DNA of 64,000 nucleotides from Microvelia longipes (lineage: Eukaryota; Arthropoda; Insecta; Hemiptera; Veliidae): NCBI GenBank assembly GCA_018340805.1, contig JACMZG010001911.1:35117060-35181059 (forward strand), written 5' to 3'. Below are positions 26,436-38,496 of the stretch, one piece after another. The notes below the pieces were generated by a model. The model made no database searches and was not told the origin of the DNA. It saw nothing but the letters and a program-made list of their open reading frames with translations. How positions within the stretch are numbered: the first letter of the stretch is position 1; each line of letters starts with the position of its first letter. The position numbers and the translations under genes were made by a program.

Positions 26436-28250
26436 TTAATTCTATTCCACAAAAACAAAATATAATACATTTACTACAACTTACCTGAAAATATGTACTG
26501 CAAGCAATAAACACTTTAATGTGTACCGCTTCCCTTCTGCAGCTAATGTACATCAACTAATGCTTCGCTATTAAGTAAATCAGCAACACAGAAATAAAAT
26601 TTGGCTTGATTATTCCATCTCAGCAAAATGTTGTACACCATTTTAGTCATATATTCTAAAATAAAGAACAAAAGATAATATGAAGTAAACAGAATAGAAA
26701 TTAGATAGAAATATCAATAAGAAATAAGTCATCAAAATCAAGGCAATGATCGCGACTTGAACTTGAAAATTTGTCGGAAAAATCTAAAATTATAATTATA
26801 ATACTTACTGCACAACCAATTATTAAACGAAGCAACACTTTAAATCAAACAAACAATATTAACTAATTAAAATTCAAATAATTCATAATTTTGTAAGAAA
26901 ATTAATTCATCTTTTCAAGATTAAAATATATACACACTCCCCTTCTACGCAAGCTATTTTCTACACAAAAAGATTCATCCTTTGTGGGTGCTCATAAAAA
27001 TGATTGATTTACGAATCAAAACATGAATTACAAACTCAAGTTCATTCATCTGTTGCTGCTGAGCGTTGTTGGTTTAATAATAATTAAAATTAAATCAACA
27101 ATCGTTTACGTGTAATATGGATATTATATATACTACATAAATTTTGGTTATAGTAAAATTAACCAAAACTATTGATGGGTAATTAAAAATTATTACTTGA
27201 TTCATCTAAATCAAACCAAATTATTTACTCCGTTCCTTACATTGAAAACCGAGTTCATTACACAAATGCATTCTTATCACCAAACAAAAGTGCATTAGAT
27301 AGAGAGATAGATTTTAAAATTTAAATTTCTTAGAGAAAACGTATAAATGGTAAATTTTATAGTATTATTTTAAAAAATATGCAGTTAAAAGGTTTTGCAG
27401 TATTATCTGCATCAACCATTTAGAACATATTTACCCAAGTCAATTTCACTTAAGTAACACTAAGCACACTTCGCATTCATAATGACGAGGCGGCTTTTAT
27501 AGCGATATTTTAGACAATTTTAAGATTCACACTGATTTTATAAACAGATACGAAGAAAAGAATTGATGAAAATGTGGAACCAAATTTAAAAAGACAAAGA
27601 ATATCAGTTTTCACGGGATGATGCATTCATGTTCCGTGAAACAGAAACAGTTAAATGACCAGGCAATAGTGATATTTTAAAGAAATTGAGCGATTTTAGT
27701 TTTTTTCTAAGGAGAAAAGTTACCCACACACACATACTTGATCTGCTGAAGATGTTACACAACCTCATGTGGACAGTGTTAGGTATTGTGGTGATACAAT
27801 CTGGTATTTCTCTTTTATCAAAGCGTAATGAGATTAGTTCATACTGAGTTCAAAGAGCGATCTGTGGATATCTATCTACCCAGACTATCTCTGTAAAATA
27901 ACTCAAGCTAGATAACCATAACTCAGAAATATTAATAATAAACTTCTATTTCAATGGGAACAATATTAAGAAAGTAGAAGAGTTTCTATCATTTGCAGAA
28001 GTCCTCCATCAAAAAAGAAAAATAAATCTGTAATTTCAAATCATTATTATGACCTATCTCTCATAGTAAATAAGTCCATGTTGTTACCAAATTATTTTGT
28101 ATTATGTTTGTATAGTTGTACCTCAGATAATTAATGAATTGAAAATATTTGTTATTAAATTACTGTAATAGAATAAAGCTCTTGTTTATTATCTATACTA
28201 ATGCAATATATAAACCAAGTAGGAATACTCAGGATACCTTGGACATTTCT
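26436..28250. other. AT-rich DNA, nothing supported
   Basis: No exon, domain or repeat structure could be supported. The open frame at 26350-26556 (minus) overlaps the tandem duplication and is not protein-like. Confidence 0.5.
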
Positions 28251-28251
28251 C

Positions 28252-28735
28252 AATATGATTCATCACACTCATCCTCACTACTTCAACTCGCTTAGTCCTC
28301 AGATAGTTAACTGACCTCGCAACTGCTTAACATTTATGACCCAACTAGAACCGTAGATATACTTTCCGTTTAAAAACAAGACTTTAGTATGCTATAATGA
28401 ACATAAAGCAAATACTTGTCCAAATTTAAACTGAATTAGATTATTTTAATTTTTGTAAACATTTACAAGTCATTCAATGAAAATAATGCTGATAATGAAA
28501 TGAAATGGCAAATATGTTAGTTCTGAATTTCAGACCTATCAACAATTTTTTCTCCGTATATGCATTTTTGAAACTCTGGATCAATGATGTCAAAAAAAAT
28601 ATATTCCAGATAGCACAATGAGACTTAAAGATTGATTCTTATTAAGTTTATCTTTTGTATTTTTTATACAATAGGCTCTTCAAGGATAACAGACACATAC
28701 AGAAAGACAACTTGTGAGAAACCACTTAGGAAGCC
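28252..28735 (+). repeat. dispersed repeat family A, copy 3
   Basis: Shares with the copy at 56469-57270 the ordered blocks GTCCTCAGATAG, GCT..TAACATTTATGA.CCAAC, ACAAGTCATT, TGCTGATAATGA.ATGAAA, CC.GATAGCACAA, and the end block GACAACTT....AAACCA.T.AGGAAG. The 5' part is more diverged. It is non-coding. A minus-strand hydrophobic frame at 28664-28897 uses this repeat's 3' end. Confidence 0.7.
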
Positions 28736-28899
28736 TGATAGCCCACTATTCCAAACAGTACAATAAGTAGCCCCAACAGCAGCCTGCAAAGGGCCCACAT
28801 GATATAATACATAGCAAAAAATAATAAAATTACAAATAAACAAAACAACCAAAAAGGGATCTTCCAAGAAGAGCAAAAGGCCTGCTGCTGCGGCCATTT

Positions 28900-29370
28900 T
28901 TTATCTCATATGTTGTATTAGTGGAATCAGTGAGAATACTATTATACATCCTCTTCCATATCTACATTCACTTCTCTATTAAATAACTAATTACTTTCTT
29001 AGTTCTCCTGCTTCAAAATCTCTGCCAAAAAGGTATGACTTGCCTCCTGGGCGTAGTTTGAATCGACTCAGTTCCTTGTAATATTGTACACAAAACTACT
29101 TGTCGTCTTAGAAGGAAAGTTTTTCAAATCTCCAGAAATAAATACTTACTTAGTTATAATAACTATGTTTGTATGCCTATTAACATCACCATATCCTTCT
29201 GATTCAGCTAATTGATATCTCCTCATCAACAAAGTTTGATAGAATTTAGCATCTATAATTAAAAAATAAAAAAGCCCACATGCATAATAATTCATTTATT
29301 AAAAAAATACAATCCATGCAATGTTTAAATTCATTAAATTAACTCAGATCTCAAATAAAAAAATAATAGA
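28900..29370. other. AT-rich spacer between repeat copies
   Basis: Nothing recognised. Confidence 0.5.
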
Positions 29371-29374
29371 TTAT

Positions 29375-29575
29375 GGGGATCTCAGAACTCTTTTACATTA
29401 TCAGATTAGCTACGTTATCCTCACCACTTGGGGCCTAATTAATTGCAATACGTCTTCATACTCACTTTGTTGTCCTCAGAACAGTAAAACAATTTTTTAT
29501 TCCCAGCAGTTAATTTTCATTCCTTACGGCTTAACATTAGTAATGGCAATAATAAAATGAAACAGCAAATTGTTG
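29375..29575 (+). repeat. dispersed repeat family A, copy 4 (5' fragment)
   Basis: Matches the 5' part of family A: an A-rich start, ATTAGCTACG, then ATACGTCTTC and ACTCACTTTGTTGTCCTCAG, TTCCCAGCAGT and CTTAACATTA, in the order seen near 56500-56790. The 3' half is absent. Confidence 0.6.
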
Positions 29576-30029
29576 GTCTGATGAGATATAAATGCAGGTC
29601 AAATTTCAAATTCATCTAAGCATTTTTGTGTTTTATATTTATACAATATTATCTAGGAAACTGAGTAAAGACCACTCAAAGTCATAAAACACCTAAACAA
29701 ACAATTCGTTGAAATCCTAGTTTTGATTTTTTGTGCCAACATAAAATTCTTATATTCCTAGTGAGGAAAAGTAAAAACAAAAGATTTCAAATGCTTATGC
29801 ATGTCTTTATGTATCAAAGTTTTAAAAATATGTTACATGTCAACATTGGTTTACAAAGTTCAACAAACACAACTTCATGTTGTTGACAGCAAAATAAAAT
29901 CTGTAAATATGTTTCTCATATATAGAGGTTTTGGGTAAACATTCAATTCCATTAGTTAATTTTTCAATACTTTATCTCTAGACAGTAAATAACATGAAGT
30001 CTATTCACTAGTTCTTAGGGCGTAAAGAA
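29576..30029. other. AT-rich spacer
   Basis: Nothing recognised. Confidence 0.5.
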
Positions 30030-30700
30030 GCACTTTCAAGGAGAAAAGTCCTAATTAGGGTTACTACTCCATATCTTGTAGAAGGGAAACTATAGGAATT
30101 ATTTTTAGGGAACAATATCTTCTTTTTTTAGAAGATTGAGAGGAAAGATATTTTTTGTTCAACTCTTGTTAGGGGTTGGCATTCCCAAATTAACAATTGC
30201 TCAAAACTTGTATTACAGTCTATCGTTTAGTTAAAAAATCTTGACAGGTCAGTTTAGACACCACTGATTCTTAAGAAAAAAATCCCTGCTAGAAGGGAGT
30301 TGAGAAAAAAACTAAGTAAAACAAATCAGGTTATTTTACCCGTATTTTTTACATTTTTGTGTAGTTTTATTTTAAAATATCATTTTTAAGATTAATTTGA
30401 AAGTAGTTTTCAAAACTATGAAATCAAAAGAAGAGCCGGGAAGAAGGTTTTTTCCCTACAGGGGTTATTGTGGTAGGGATTTTTTTCTCTTTTTAAGTGC
30501 GAGGTTGGCAGCGGCTTCTCTGATTGGTCAATTCCCAAAATACTTATGATCTTGGGGATTTTTAAACTAAATGATAGACTGTAGGCCAAAAGAAATTGTT
30601 TAAACCACTGAATTTTTTTTTGTTGGGGCTCTCCTAAATTTATGAGGTCTGACCCAAAAAATGGTGATTTGTTTATCGTTATGAAAATAAGTATAAACAA
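30030..30700. mobile_element. diverged inverted-repeat pair
   Basis: The segment around 30160-30300 and the reverse complement of about 30440-30640 share TACAGTCTATC, TTTAGTT.AAAAATC, AGAAAAAAATCCCT and related blocks in order. This gives an imperfect inverted repeat with arms of roughly 150-270 bp around a short centre. It resembles a foldback or MITE-like element that has drifted. No target-site duplication was recognised. Confidence 0.4.
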
Positions 30701-31268
30701 TAATTAAATTATGTCAATGTCTGGAGACAATTTCTACCCCTATATACCTAAGGTAGTATGTGCGGAAAAATAGAAATATTCTTTAAAATGTTCCAACTTG
30801 TATGCGAAAGTGTAAATGTGCATTTGTCAACTGGTGATCCATTTTTTTATAGCCATGAAGTTTGGTCAAGTCTGTCCAGATGTGTGCTTAAGGCTCTGGA
30901 AATTTCAACATTTGTAAAATTTTGAAGAGCAGTGGTTTAGAGCTAGGACAACTCAGAGAATAAAACTGAGGCCTGTTCATATTTCTCAATGGAGTACTAT
31001 GGGAGAGCCAACTACAAAATCTTAATGGAGATGTTATTTTTTAGCAAATTTTCAAAGGAAACGAGTAAATGAGATTGGAATAATGGACTTACTGATTAAT
31101 TATATTTACATACATATGTGTGAGTGTTCATGAGTTTTTAGGCCACAGGTGGCCTCTTATGTTTAAAATATTAGAACATAGGTAGTTGAATAGAAGTAAA
31201 GAAGCACTCTATCTTCATCCATTGTAACACTTGTTGATTCTATTCTTCCCTCATTTGTGTTAGTTCAA

Positions 31269-31274
31269 TTTATT
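31269..31274 (-). terminator. candidate polyadenylation signal AATAAA of the Nnf1-like gene
   Basis: AATAAA on the minus strand, 44 bp beyond the stop codon of exon 3. Canonical hexamer, but A/T-rich context makes chance occurrence likely. Confidence 0.35.
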
Positions 31275-31317
31275 TTTAGAGTTTCTTGTTTTTCCATTTA
31301 CAAATTCAACAAAAGTT

Positions 31318-34300
31318 TTACAACCTATCTTGAAAGATTCTAAAAGTTTCTTGTTTCAAAACCTCTTCTTCTAATTTTTCAATTTGCTTTTTAAGAAATT
31401 TCACTCTATGAGGTCTATAAATCAATGTCGGATTTTTTCATTTGGCCTCCTGAAAAAACATAAACATGGACACATTTAAAACTTCTATTATAAGTTTATT
31501 TACAATAAGAAAAAAGAAATGAAAGCTACGAAAGTAAATCATTAGCCCAAATACAAACAATAAAAAATTAAAAAAAAAACTCTATATAGTCTAGTCAACA
31601 AACTTTTTTTTGTGCAAATTTTAAATATTTAAAATTTATTTTGGAAATCTGTTTGGAGATATTTAGGACAAACCAAAAAAGTCTCCTAACTTTGCATCCC
31701 GTGCAAGTTAGGGAAAAACATGACCCGTTTTTCATTTTTACAATAGTATCATGGTAGAAACACAAAATATCAAATATCCTTTCAAATAAAGTTTTAAGCT
31801 AAGTAAATTGTCTAAAATAAGTTTCTATTGGTTTACTCTCTATTTCAAACCATTAACAATGGATTTCAAGTTAACAATGAACCATACTTTCATTTTTTTT
31901 ACTAACATAAACAAACTAAAAATTGTCACTTTAGCACTAAAGTTATGTATGTACTACTATAACTCAACAGCAAATCAATCAAACCTTATGATTTTTATAG
32001 AGTAGTTAACTACGGAACAAGTTATTATCAAAAATTGTAGCTTTCAGTTTATTATGGCCACAGTGCACTGGCCTGGTTCATTTTTCTTTAGACAGGAAAA
32101 CAGAAATTCAACTTTATCTTTGAGACGGACATGCCCTGAAAATCATGAAGAGATCAAAAAGAAAGAAGACAAACTGCTCTATGAATGTTTCTTCTACCAT
32201 TTTCTTCTAATACCTATAAAAAAGTCCCCTGGGAATAAAAAAGAAATTTTGTTCAAAATAAAATTACAAAAATTATAATCAAAGGAAAACCATTGTATTT
32301 AATAAAACATTTGACAGCTTATTTCAATTTTATTTTCATTCTCATGGAACTTTTTTTCCATTGGTATTAGAATAAAATGAAAGAGGAAACATTTATACAG
32401 CAGTTTGTCAAACATGAAAAACAGGACACGTTTTGCTCCACTCCAACTTTAATCCACCTTTGATGCAAAGTTCGGGGAGTTTTTTTTGGGGCATTCTTAA
32501 ACAAGTCCAAAGAGATTTCCAAAATAAAATTGTAACCATTCGAAAATTTGCAAAAACCCGTTTGTTAGACTAAAAATAAAAACAATATAAAAAATTGTTT
32601 TCAATTAATGTTATTTTCTTTTGTTTTATTTAAAAAAAATAACTATGTAACTGCCTTAATGATATTATGAAGAGGCATATAAAAGCAAACAGAAAGGTTT
32701 CCTACCTATTGCAAGGGAAATTAAGTAGCAAAACATTTTGACTTAACTAACAGATTCTGACTACCAAAAAAGATTCTCAAGCTCTCACTGTATTTATGCT
32801 AGAGAGTTGACACTTTGTACGAAAATCAGTCTATAGGTGTAGTTGTGCTATCTGGAAAATAATTTTTATACGGATAAAAATTATCCGCAATAATGACAGC
32901 AAAAATTTTGAAAATTCTTAAAACACAAAAATATTATGCAATCAATTTGAGATTTGGCACACATTATGTTTCATCTCATTATCAGCATTAATTCATTTTT
33001 TGTCAGACGACTTGTGAACGTTTTTTAAAAATTGTAAAATAATTATAGCATGGAAATTTGGTACAAGTGTAAACCTTTATGTAATAAATAGTATAGTAAG
33101 TTTTGTTCAATATGACAAATATATCCATGATTTTTTTTGTATCATAAAAGTTAAGCAGCATAGAGCGTGGTTGTGTCTGGAATGGTGACTGATGGAAAAG
33201 ATGGTGACTGCAGAAAAGGGATGTCGCTATCTGAGGACGAGCAAAGTGGGCAAAGACGTGATGCAGTATAAATTTGGCAAATAATTTATTCTGAGGGCGA
33301 GCAAAGCGAATCGGAAGTAAGGTGAACGAGTGTGGCGAATCCGATGTGAGAGAAGTTCCGAGGTACCCTCTACCCAATTCTTTTTATTGTGAACACCATA
33401 CTTGTCAATAACTACAATATTAGGTGCAGAAAAGTAGAAATATTAGTTTAAATTTTACTGAGCTTAAGGAAATTTTTTAGTTACTCAGACTAATGATTGG
33501 TTTTTACCAAGTAATCAGTCTTCTAAAAAAAAAAATAATGAAAATAATTCTATTTGATAAGCTTAGCGTATTTTATCTGATTAGAATTTTTTATATAATA
33601 TTATGCACAAACTAACAGTTTAGTGTAAGTAAGATTTTAGTGTACATACCAAGCTGGAAGAGTAGAAGAAGCATTCTGCTCCAGTTCTTTAATCATATTA
33701 AGCCGTTGGATAAAACGGCTTTCAAAGAGTATTTGATGTATGTCTTCACTTGAACTGTCTAATAGCAAATCGTCATATTTACTCTTCAATTTAAAAAGCA
33801 TCAAACATGGAAGTGGTTGCATAATTTCTTTCACCTCCTCAAGACTGCAAAATATTAAATGACAATAAATGAATGTTACCCAGTATAACAAATATCAAAT
33901 ATTAGAAGCAGTTAGATAAATTAAAAATATATATTTTATGAATTTAAGCATACATGCATAAAATAGTTTTCAATAAAAATTAATAAATATAAATATTATA
34001 TAAAAATAATATTGAATATAAATATTATATGAAAAATACTGAATGTAAATATTACATTAAAATTTATATTGAATATACATATCCCAACAAAAACATTCTG
34101 TGAAAAAATGCAGTCAAGTTGCATAAAAAGTTGAGATAAAAATAAATCTTGAGAGATATATATGTTTATTTAATATCTGCAATGTATGAGCACAAAAGCC
34201 TTAAAAAAATTAACAGTTAAGAAATTTCTGACTAGGCAAGAACACAGAGGTAAAATTAAGTAATCATGAATTTCTTCCTCAAATTAATATTGAAGGTTTT

Positions 34301-35957
34301 CTTTTTAATAGGTATAACCTATTTATTATTCTATTTCGTTATTTAAAGTTCTTGCCAAGTCAGAAATTTCTTTACTTTTGAGTGAATAGACTATTACTTT
34401 GTTTGTGTACTACAAAAAGAACCGTAAAAACATTGCAAAGAATACATAGGTAAAATAAACTTATTTGTTACAAACTTTTTTCCCTCCCTTCTTGCAGAGA
34501 TTTTAGCAAATTTTTGTATCATCAAGAATTTTGCTGTTCATATATACATACATACATATATATTTATACATATTTATTTATACATATTTATTCCAGTCTA
34601 AATATTTTTAATTTAATAATATTTGTTTAAATTAAAACATATATACTGAAATTTAAAATTCTTTGAAATTTATTTGTCGAATATCTTATATTCTTTTTAA
34701 GACATATTTTGACAATTCTTTTATGAATTTTTTCCAGGACTACTCGGATGGAAGGACTGACTCCACCCTACCACAAGGATACTTAAATAAAGCTTTAGAC
34801 ATTTATTTGTCACACCACTGTCACTTCTGGCTTTCCAAAAAAAAATAATGGTGTTCATTGGAGACATCAGCTTCCAAACATACTTTTCTATTATGCTGGT
34901 AGAATTTTTATATTTAGCTAGGTGAAAACTTTAGGGGGTTAACTGAAATGGAAATTAGTTTGAACTCGATTACCACAAGGTACTGAAAATCAATGTTGTG
35001 GGGGCCCAGCATGCTGAAAAAACTAATTATATAATTAATTTAAATTACATTACATTATATATTAATTTAATGCACCATGGCAACTATTGGTTAGGACATC
35101 TACATTTATTGATATAATACAATTATTTTACTCTTCGTTTCTGTTTATTAACCTAATAAAAATGGTTTGCCGTAATCATTTTCTGTATGCAAAAATTCAG
35201 AAAGTAATGGTAAAAAAAAATTAAACTTCCACAGATCTCAACTTATGTCAGGTAAGTTCACATCATTCAATTATTTATTAATATAAATAGATTTTATCAC
35301 ATGTGATTAAATTTAATCACATGACCAAGGTTAGGCGAAGCTCTTCAGCTAGTTAGATGTATGTATGTATACAAAGTAAAGTGGACAAAAAGCGTGCAAC
35401 TAAGCTAAAAGGTAGGTCCATCCCGATTAGCATTGACCGGAATACAAATTTTCCCACCACTGAGTCGTGCAACTGTTTAAGTATCTACAGTCTTTGGTAG
35501 AAACACACAAAGTTTTGGAGAGGAGTGAATTTATTAGTTGATCCCACTTCACTGTAGTAAAAAAAGAAGACGGATCAAACTTGTAAAACTAGAGGAATAT
35601 TGCTGTAGCGTAACAACTCTGATCATATTTTGGGGAAAAATCAAGAATTACTTTGTTCACACGCAGGGTTTGGCAAGGGGTCCAACCCCAACGGTTAACA
35701 CGGTGTTTTTCACATGAAAAATGAGTTTTAGGGTTGAACCCTAAATCAATCCCATTCACACAACTGCCGGGGGGTTGAACATTGAGCGCAGGTTCAACCC
35801 CCTACCTAAATGTATTTATCAATAGCATATAAACTTACGAAACACTATCGACAATTATCCTTCCGATGTCAGTAACAGCAGCTTCAAACGAGAGTGCAGC
35901 TCGTTCTCCTAAAATTGGGATATCAATATCGCTTTTACTAGATGGTTGTTTTTCCAT
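31318..35957 (-). CDS. Nnf1: kinetochore protein Nnf1/PMF1-like (MIS12 complex), three exons
   Basis: Exon 1 is 35839-35957 (ATG at 35957, donor GTAAGT). Exon 2 is 33650-33844 (acceptor TTTTGCAG, donor GTATGT). Exon 3 is 31318-31449 (acceptor TTTTTTCAG, stop TAA). Both junctions keep phase: TC+T gives Ser and TG+G gives Trp. The product is about 148 residues. It has an N-terminal helical region with FEAAV and LEEVKEIM, a helix ending FIQRLNMIKELEQ, then LPAWRP, then a coiled coil (KFLKKQIEKLEEEVLKQE). Human PMF1 has the same order: helices, KEPAWRP, coiled coil. Nnf1/PMF1 family proteins bind the MIS12 complex at centromeres in mitosis. The protein is shorter than human PMF1 (about 205). After codon RPNEK the frame is shifted: six A at 31433-31438 give an early stop, whereas one more A would open the coiled coil, so a consensus error is likely. 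An AATAAA lies at 31274-31269. Confidence 0.72.
31582..32578. mobile_element. about 1-kb element with long terminal inverted repeats (intron 2 of Nnf1-like gene)
   Basis: The left arm at about 31582-31755 and the reverse complement of about 32390-32578 align over roughly 170 bp. Shared blocks, in order, are AGTCTA, CAACAAAC, GCAAATTTT, TTTATTTTGGAAATCT, TTTGGA, AACTTTGCATC and GTTTTTCAT. The unique centre (about 31760-32385) has only short non-homologous open frames. This is the layout of a non-autonomous or foldback DNA transposon. Ends and target duplication are blurred by divergence. Confidence 0.6.
32789..33375 (-). repeat. dispersed repeat family A, copy 2
   Basis: The reverse complement aligns over nearly its full length with 56469-57150: GGGTA.(G)GGGT.CCTCG start, TTCGC....CTCG units, TTATACTGCA.CACGTCTT, GCTCGTCCTCAGATAG, ATGCTGC.TAACTTTTATGAT, TGCTGATAATGAGATGAAA, GTGC.AAATCTCAA, CC.GATAGCACAA, TCAACTCTCTA.CATAAATAC. 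The apparent 124-residue minus frame at 33003-33377 is this repeat, not a gene. It sits in intron 2 of the Nnf1-like gene. Confidence 0.8.
34219..34372. mobile_element. 154-bp inverted-repeat element (MITE) in intron 1
   Basis: Left arm 34219-34243 and right arm 34348-34372 are 25-bp inverted repeats with one mismatch (AAGAAATTTCTGACT followed by A/T and GGCAAGAAC). The centre is about 104 bp of AT-rich DNA without a gene. Flanks read TTA on both sides if the element begins at AGAAATTT, suggesting a 2-3 bp T/A duplication. Confidence 0.65.
34738..34791 (+). other. exon-like stretch with strong acceptor and AATAAA
   Basis: TTTTTTCCAG (ending 34737) precedes a less AT-rich stretch (GACTACTCGGATGG...). 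One frame reads TTRMEGLTPPYHKDT before TAA, and AATAAA follows at 34786-34791. It has the outline of a terminal exon on the plus strand, antisense to the Nnf1-like intron, but no upstream exon or homologue is recognised. Confidence 0.2.
35640..35815. repeat. GC-richer element with GGGTTGAACC palindromes, in intron 1
   Basis: Contains repeated forms of TTCACAC...GGGGTTGAAC / GGTTCAACCCC: near 35656-35690, a perfect palindrome AGGGTTGAACCCT at 35730-35742, and GGGGGGTTGAAC/GGTTCAACCCCC at about 35768-35802. The organisation looks like a short interspersed or MITE-type repeat. It ends about 20 bp before the exon 1 donor. Confidence 0.4.
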
Positions 35958-37779
35958 ATTAACGTATTTTATTGTTAAAATTCACCACAGTTCACCCCAC
36001 TTCTAATATGCTTCTAATTCATCTATTACGTTTTTGTTTACAAAAATTGTACACAATCAACCAATCTACACAAGTTCAACAATCGAATTTGCCGCCTAAT
36101 GCCATGTTTGTTTAACAAGTTTAAATTCTATTTTAAGATTTGAAGATATAAAGAAAGAATGAAGTACAAGAAAGAACAAGTACTGTACATTGTACATACT
36201 TAAATATTAAAAATCTGTAGGTTCAAAGTAGTCTTATGCATTGATTTATTTAATAGATAAATAAACTTTTTATTTGTTAGAGATTTATTAAATAAACTCT
36301 TTTTTTAGTTTTTACTTATTTAGACCATGGACAACTTGTAAGATGAAAAGGAAAAACTTATCAGATACTTATCAGTCCCAAGTATTTACTTTTTCCCAGT
36401 GTTTCTGTTGCTTTTAGATTTTAATATCTGATTTATTATATGTATTAAATTTTATTAAACAACGCGTTCATTGGTAATATCGACTTTGGTAAAATAATTT
36501 ACTTATTAACTACTTTACAATCAAAATGATGAATTTCAATCGTACGTCAACAAAGTGTATTGAAACACAATTAAAAGAAGAATATATTTCTGAAAGTATA
36601 CTAGAATGAGTTTATAGTAGGTCATGTAGGGAAACAGGGGTCAGGGGAGCAGGTTGATAATTCTCAGATCGAAATGAAACTTGGTAAAAAATCAACCTGT
36701 TAATGTCCAAAGCCTATTGTATATGGAATATGAGGGACGTCATTAACCCACAAAAATGAGCCCACAAACGTTTCATTATATCAAATCGTTTTGACGTTTT
36801 GGGCCTGTGTTATTAATACAAGCAGAGTATTATCATTATAACACATGTACTATCATTGATTTTAGTGAACTTTTAAAGAAGCTTATGAGATTAGAGTCAA
36901 ACTCTCTCAAACGAGCTATATTATATAGTAGTTCATCACAAGTAGTTTTTTTTAAATACATGCAACAAACACCCTATTAACGAAACAAAAATATTAACTA
37001 GAAAGACAATACATTCATTTCAATATTTTATTTGTAATATTGTATTTTTTGGACCGTGGTATGGTAGTTTTTATGAAAATTAAAAATCAATCTCCTAAAG
37101 ATACATAATACAGAAAAACTGCAAATAATGATTGTCATAAACTTTAATTTTTTTTTTGCTAAAATCTGTTATAGATAAATAATGTATTTACTTATTATGT
37201 AATCACTTTGATTAAATAATAAATTAATAAACTCGATATTTTAGTGTATATTTTGCTAAGTAAATTAGCAAAATATTCCAATTTAAAGATGCAAGGCCCA
37301 TCTAGGTGCTGAAATAATTATCGTAAACAAAAAATTCAGGAGTTAATATGAGTTTTCCTATAACTTTTCTTTAAATAGTATTCCCTAGAATCCAAAACGA
37401 AAACATTCGGATTTTTTGCTGCTGAAACGTGAACATTTTATAAAGAGAAGTGGGTGCTAAATTATTTGCTTTAACAATACTACCACCCTGGCTTAGCTAT
37501 TACTCTTTATTATTTAGGGGAGGGGGAGCAAACATGCGTTATAAAAATTTATATGTTAAGTTAGTAAAATTAATAAACATTTCAACAAAATAAGGAAGTC
37601 TGTAATGACTTAGTGATGACAAGAGGAGTCTGTTGTAATGAAATGCAATTAGAATTAATTACATTAGACAGTGTAAATGATGTTTGTAGTTGGCTGATTT
37701 ATGATGACATATTTAAGTTTCTCTTGGAGTTTAAATTAATTATTATTTATCATTGTGTTTAGGGTTAAATTAGAGGATG
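35958..37779. other. 5' flank of the Nnf1-like gene; otherwise AT-rich, nothing recognised
   Basis: The first 150 bp upstream of the ATG should hold the 5' UTR and promoter. There is no clear TATA box at a fixed distance, and a less AT-rich patch lies near 36088-36106 (TTGCCGCCTAATGCC). Beyond that no exon or repeat is supported. Confidence 0.4.
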
Positions 37780-38260
37780 ATCATTCAGTTGTCAAGACTA
37801 GGGAGGCTGAGGTCTAAATGTAGCGGGTCGTATGTCTTTCAGTAATAGCGTCTTCGCTCGTAACTTAGGAGTCTGCTGACAAACTCTAAACTCTTTGAGT
37901 ATTTATCGTCTGTTTATATGGCAAGAAGAAACTCTAACTCACTCTGTGGGTTTACATTGTCTCTAGTTTGTATTGGCTAATGCCCGTTTAATTTCAACGG
38001 GGAGTCAGTGTGTCGCGGAGAAGCCATTACCGGATGATATTTTACAGTGAGGGGTACATCTGGTCAGCCCACAACCCCAGCCACGCACTCAGTCTTAATA
38101 ATTTATACTCTGGCCCATTCATCCTTGAAGAAAACACTATAAACTCCATCGTGAAACTCTTGAAACAGTCCAAATCCTTGCTACCTGACAAAACAACTAA
38201 ACTGTCCGCTTGTACAAACATTTTCTCTTTTTATTACTGTTTCAAATGAAAGATTTACGT
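37780..38260. promoter_or_regulatory. GC-richer island 1, candidate cis-regulatory module
   Basis: Balanced composition between AT-rich flanks, with AGGTCTAAATG, TCGCTCGTAACTTAGG, GTTTATATGGC and TAATAATTTATACTC. A 79-codon plus-strand frame (38010-38249) has no recognised domain or splice structure. Regulatory function is inference from the repeated pattern of such islands to the right. Confidence 0.25.
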
Positions 38261-38496
38261 CTTACTTCCAACTCGATGAAACAGATGCTCCTATTTAAAA
38301 TATAAGTCTAATATTTTTGGGAAAAAATATTAGGGCTCTCCTGTGGCTAACTTGTTTACACAAAAAGTTGTTAGTGAAATATGCAACTGTAGCGTAGATA
38401 TGTAGATCGTACTTTGTTATTATAACAATTTTTTTAATTTATACCCTTTAATTTAATGCAGGTTATGATATTATAAGCAAGCTGATAGAATTTATA

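Noticed and set aside
28664..28897. 77-residue hydrophobic minus-strand protein starting MAAAAGLLLF with a good start context
   Set aside because: Its C-terminal third lies in the 3' end of a family A repeat copy, and no homologue or splice site is recognisable.
30416..30700. 94-residue minus-strand open frame
   Set aside because: Lies in one arm of an inverted-repeat pair and is not protein-like.
33003..33377. 124-residue minus-strand open frame
   Set aside because: It is a family A repeat copy; the matching copy at 56.5 kb does not keep the frame.
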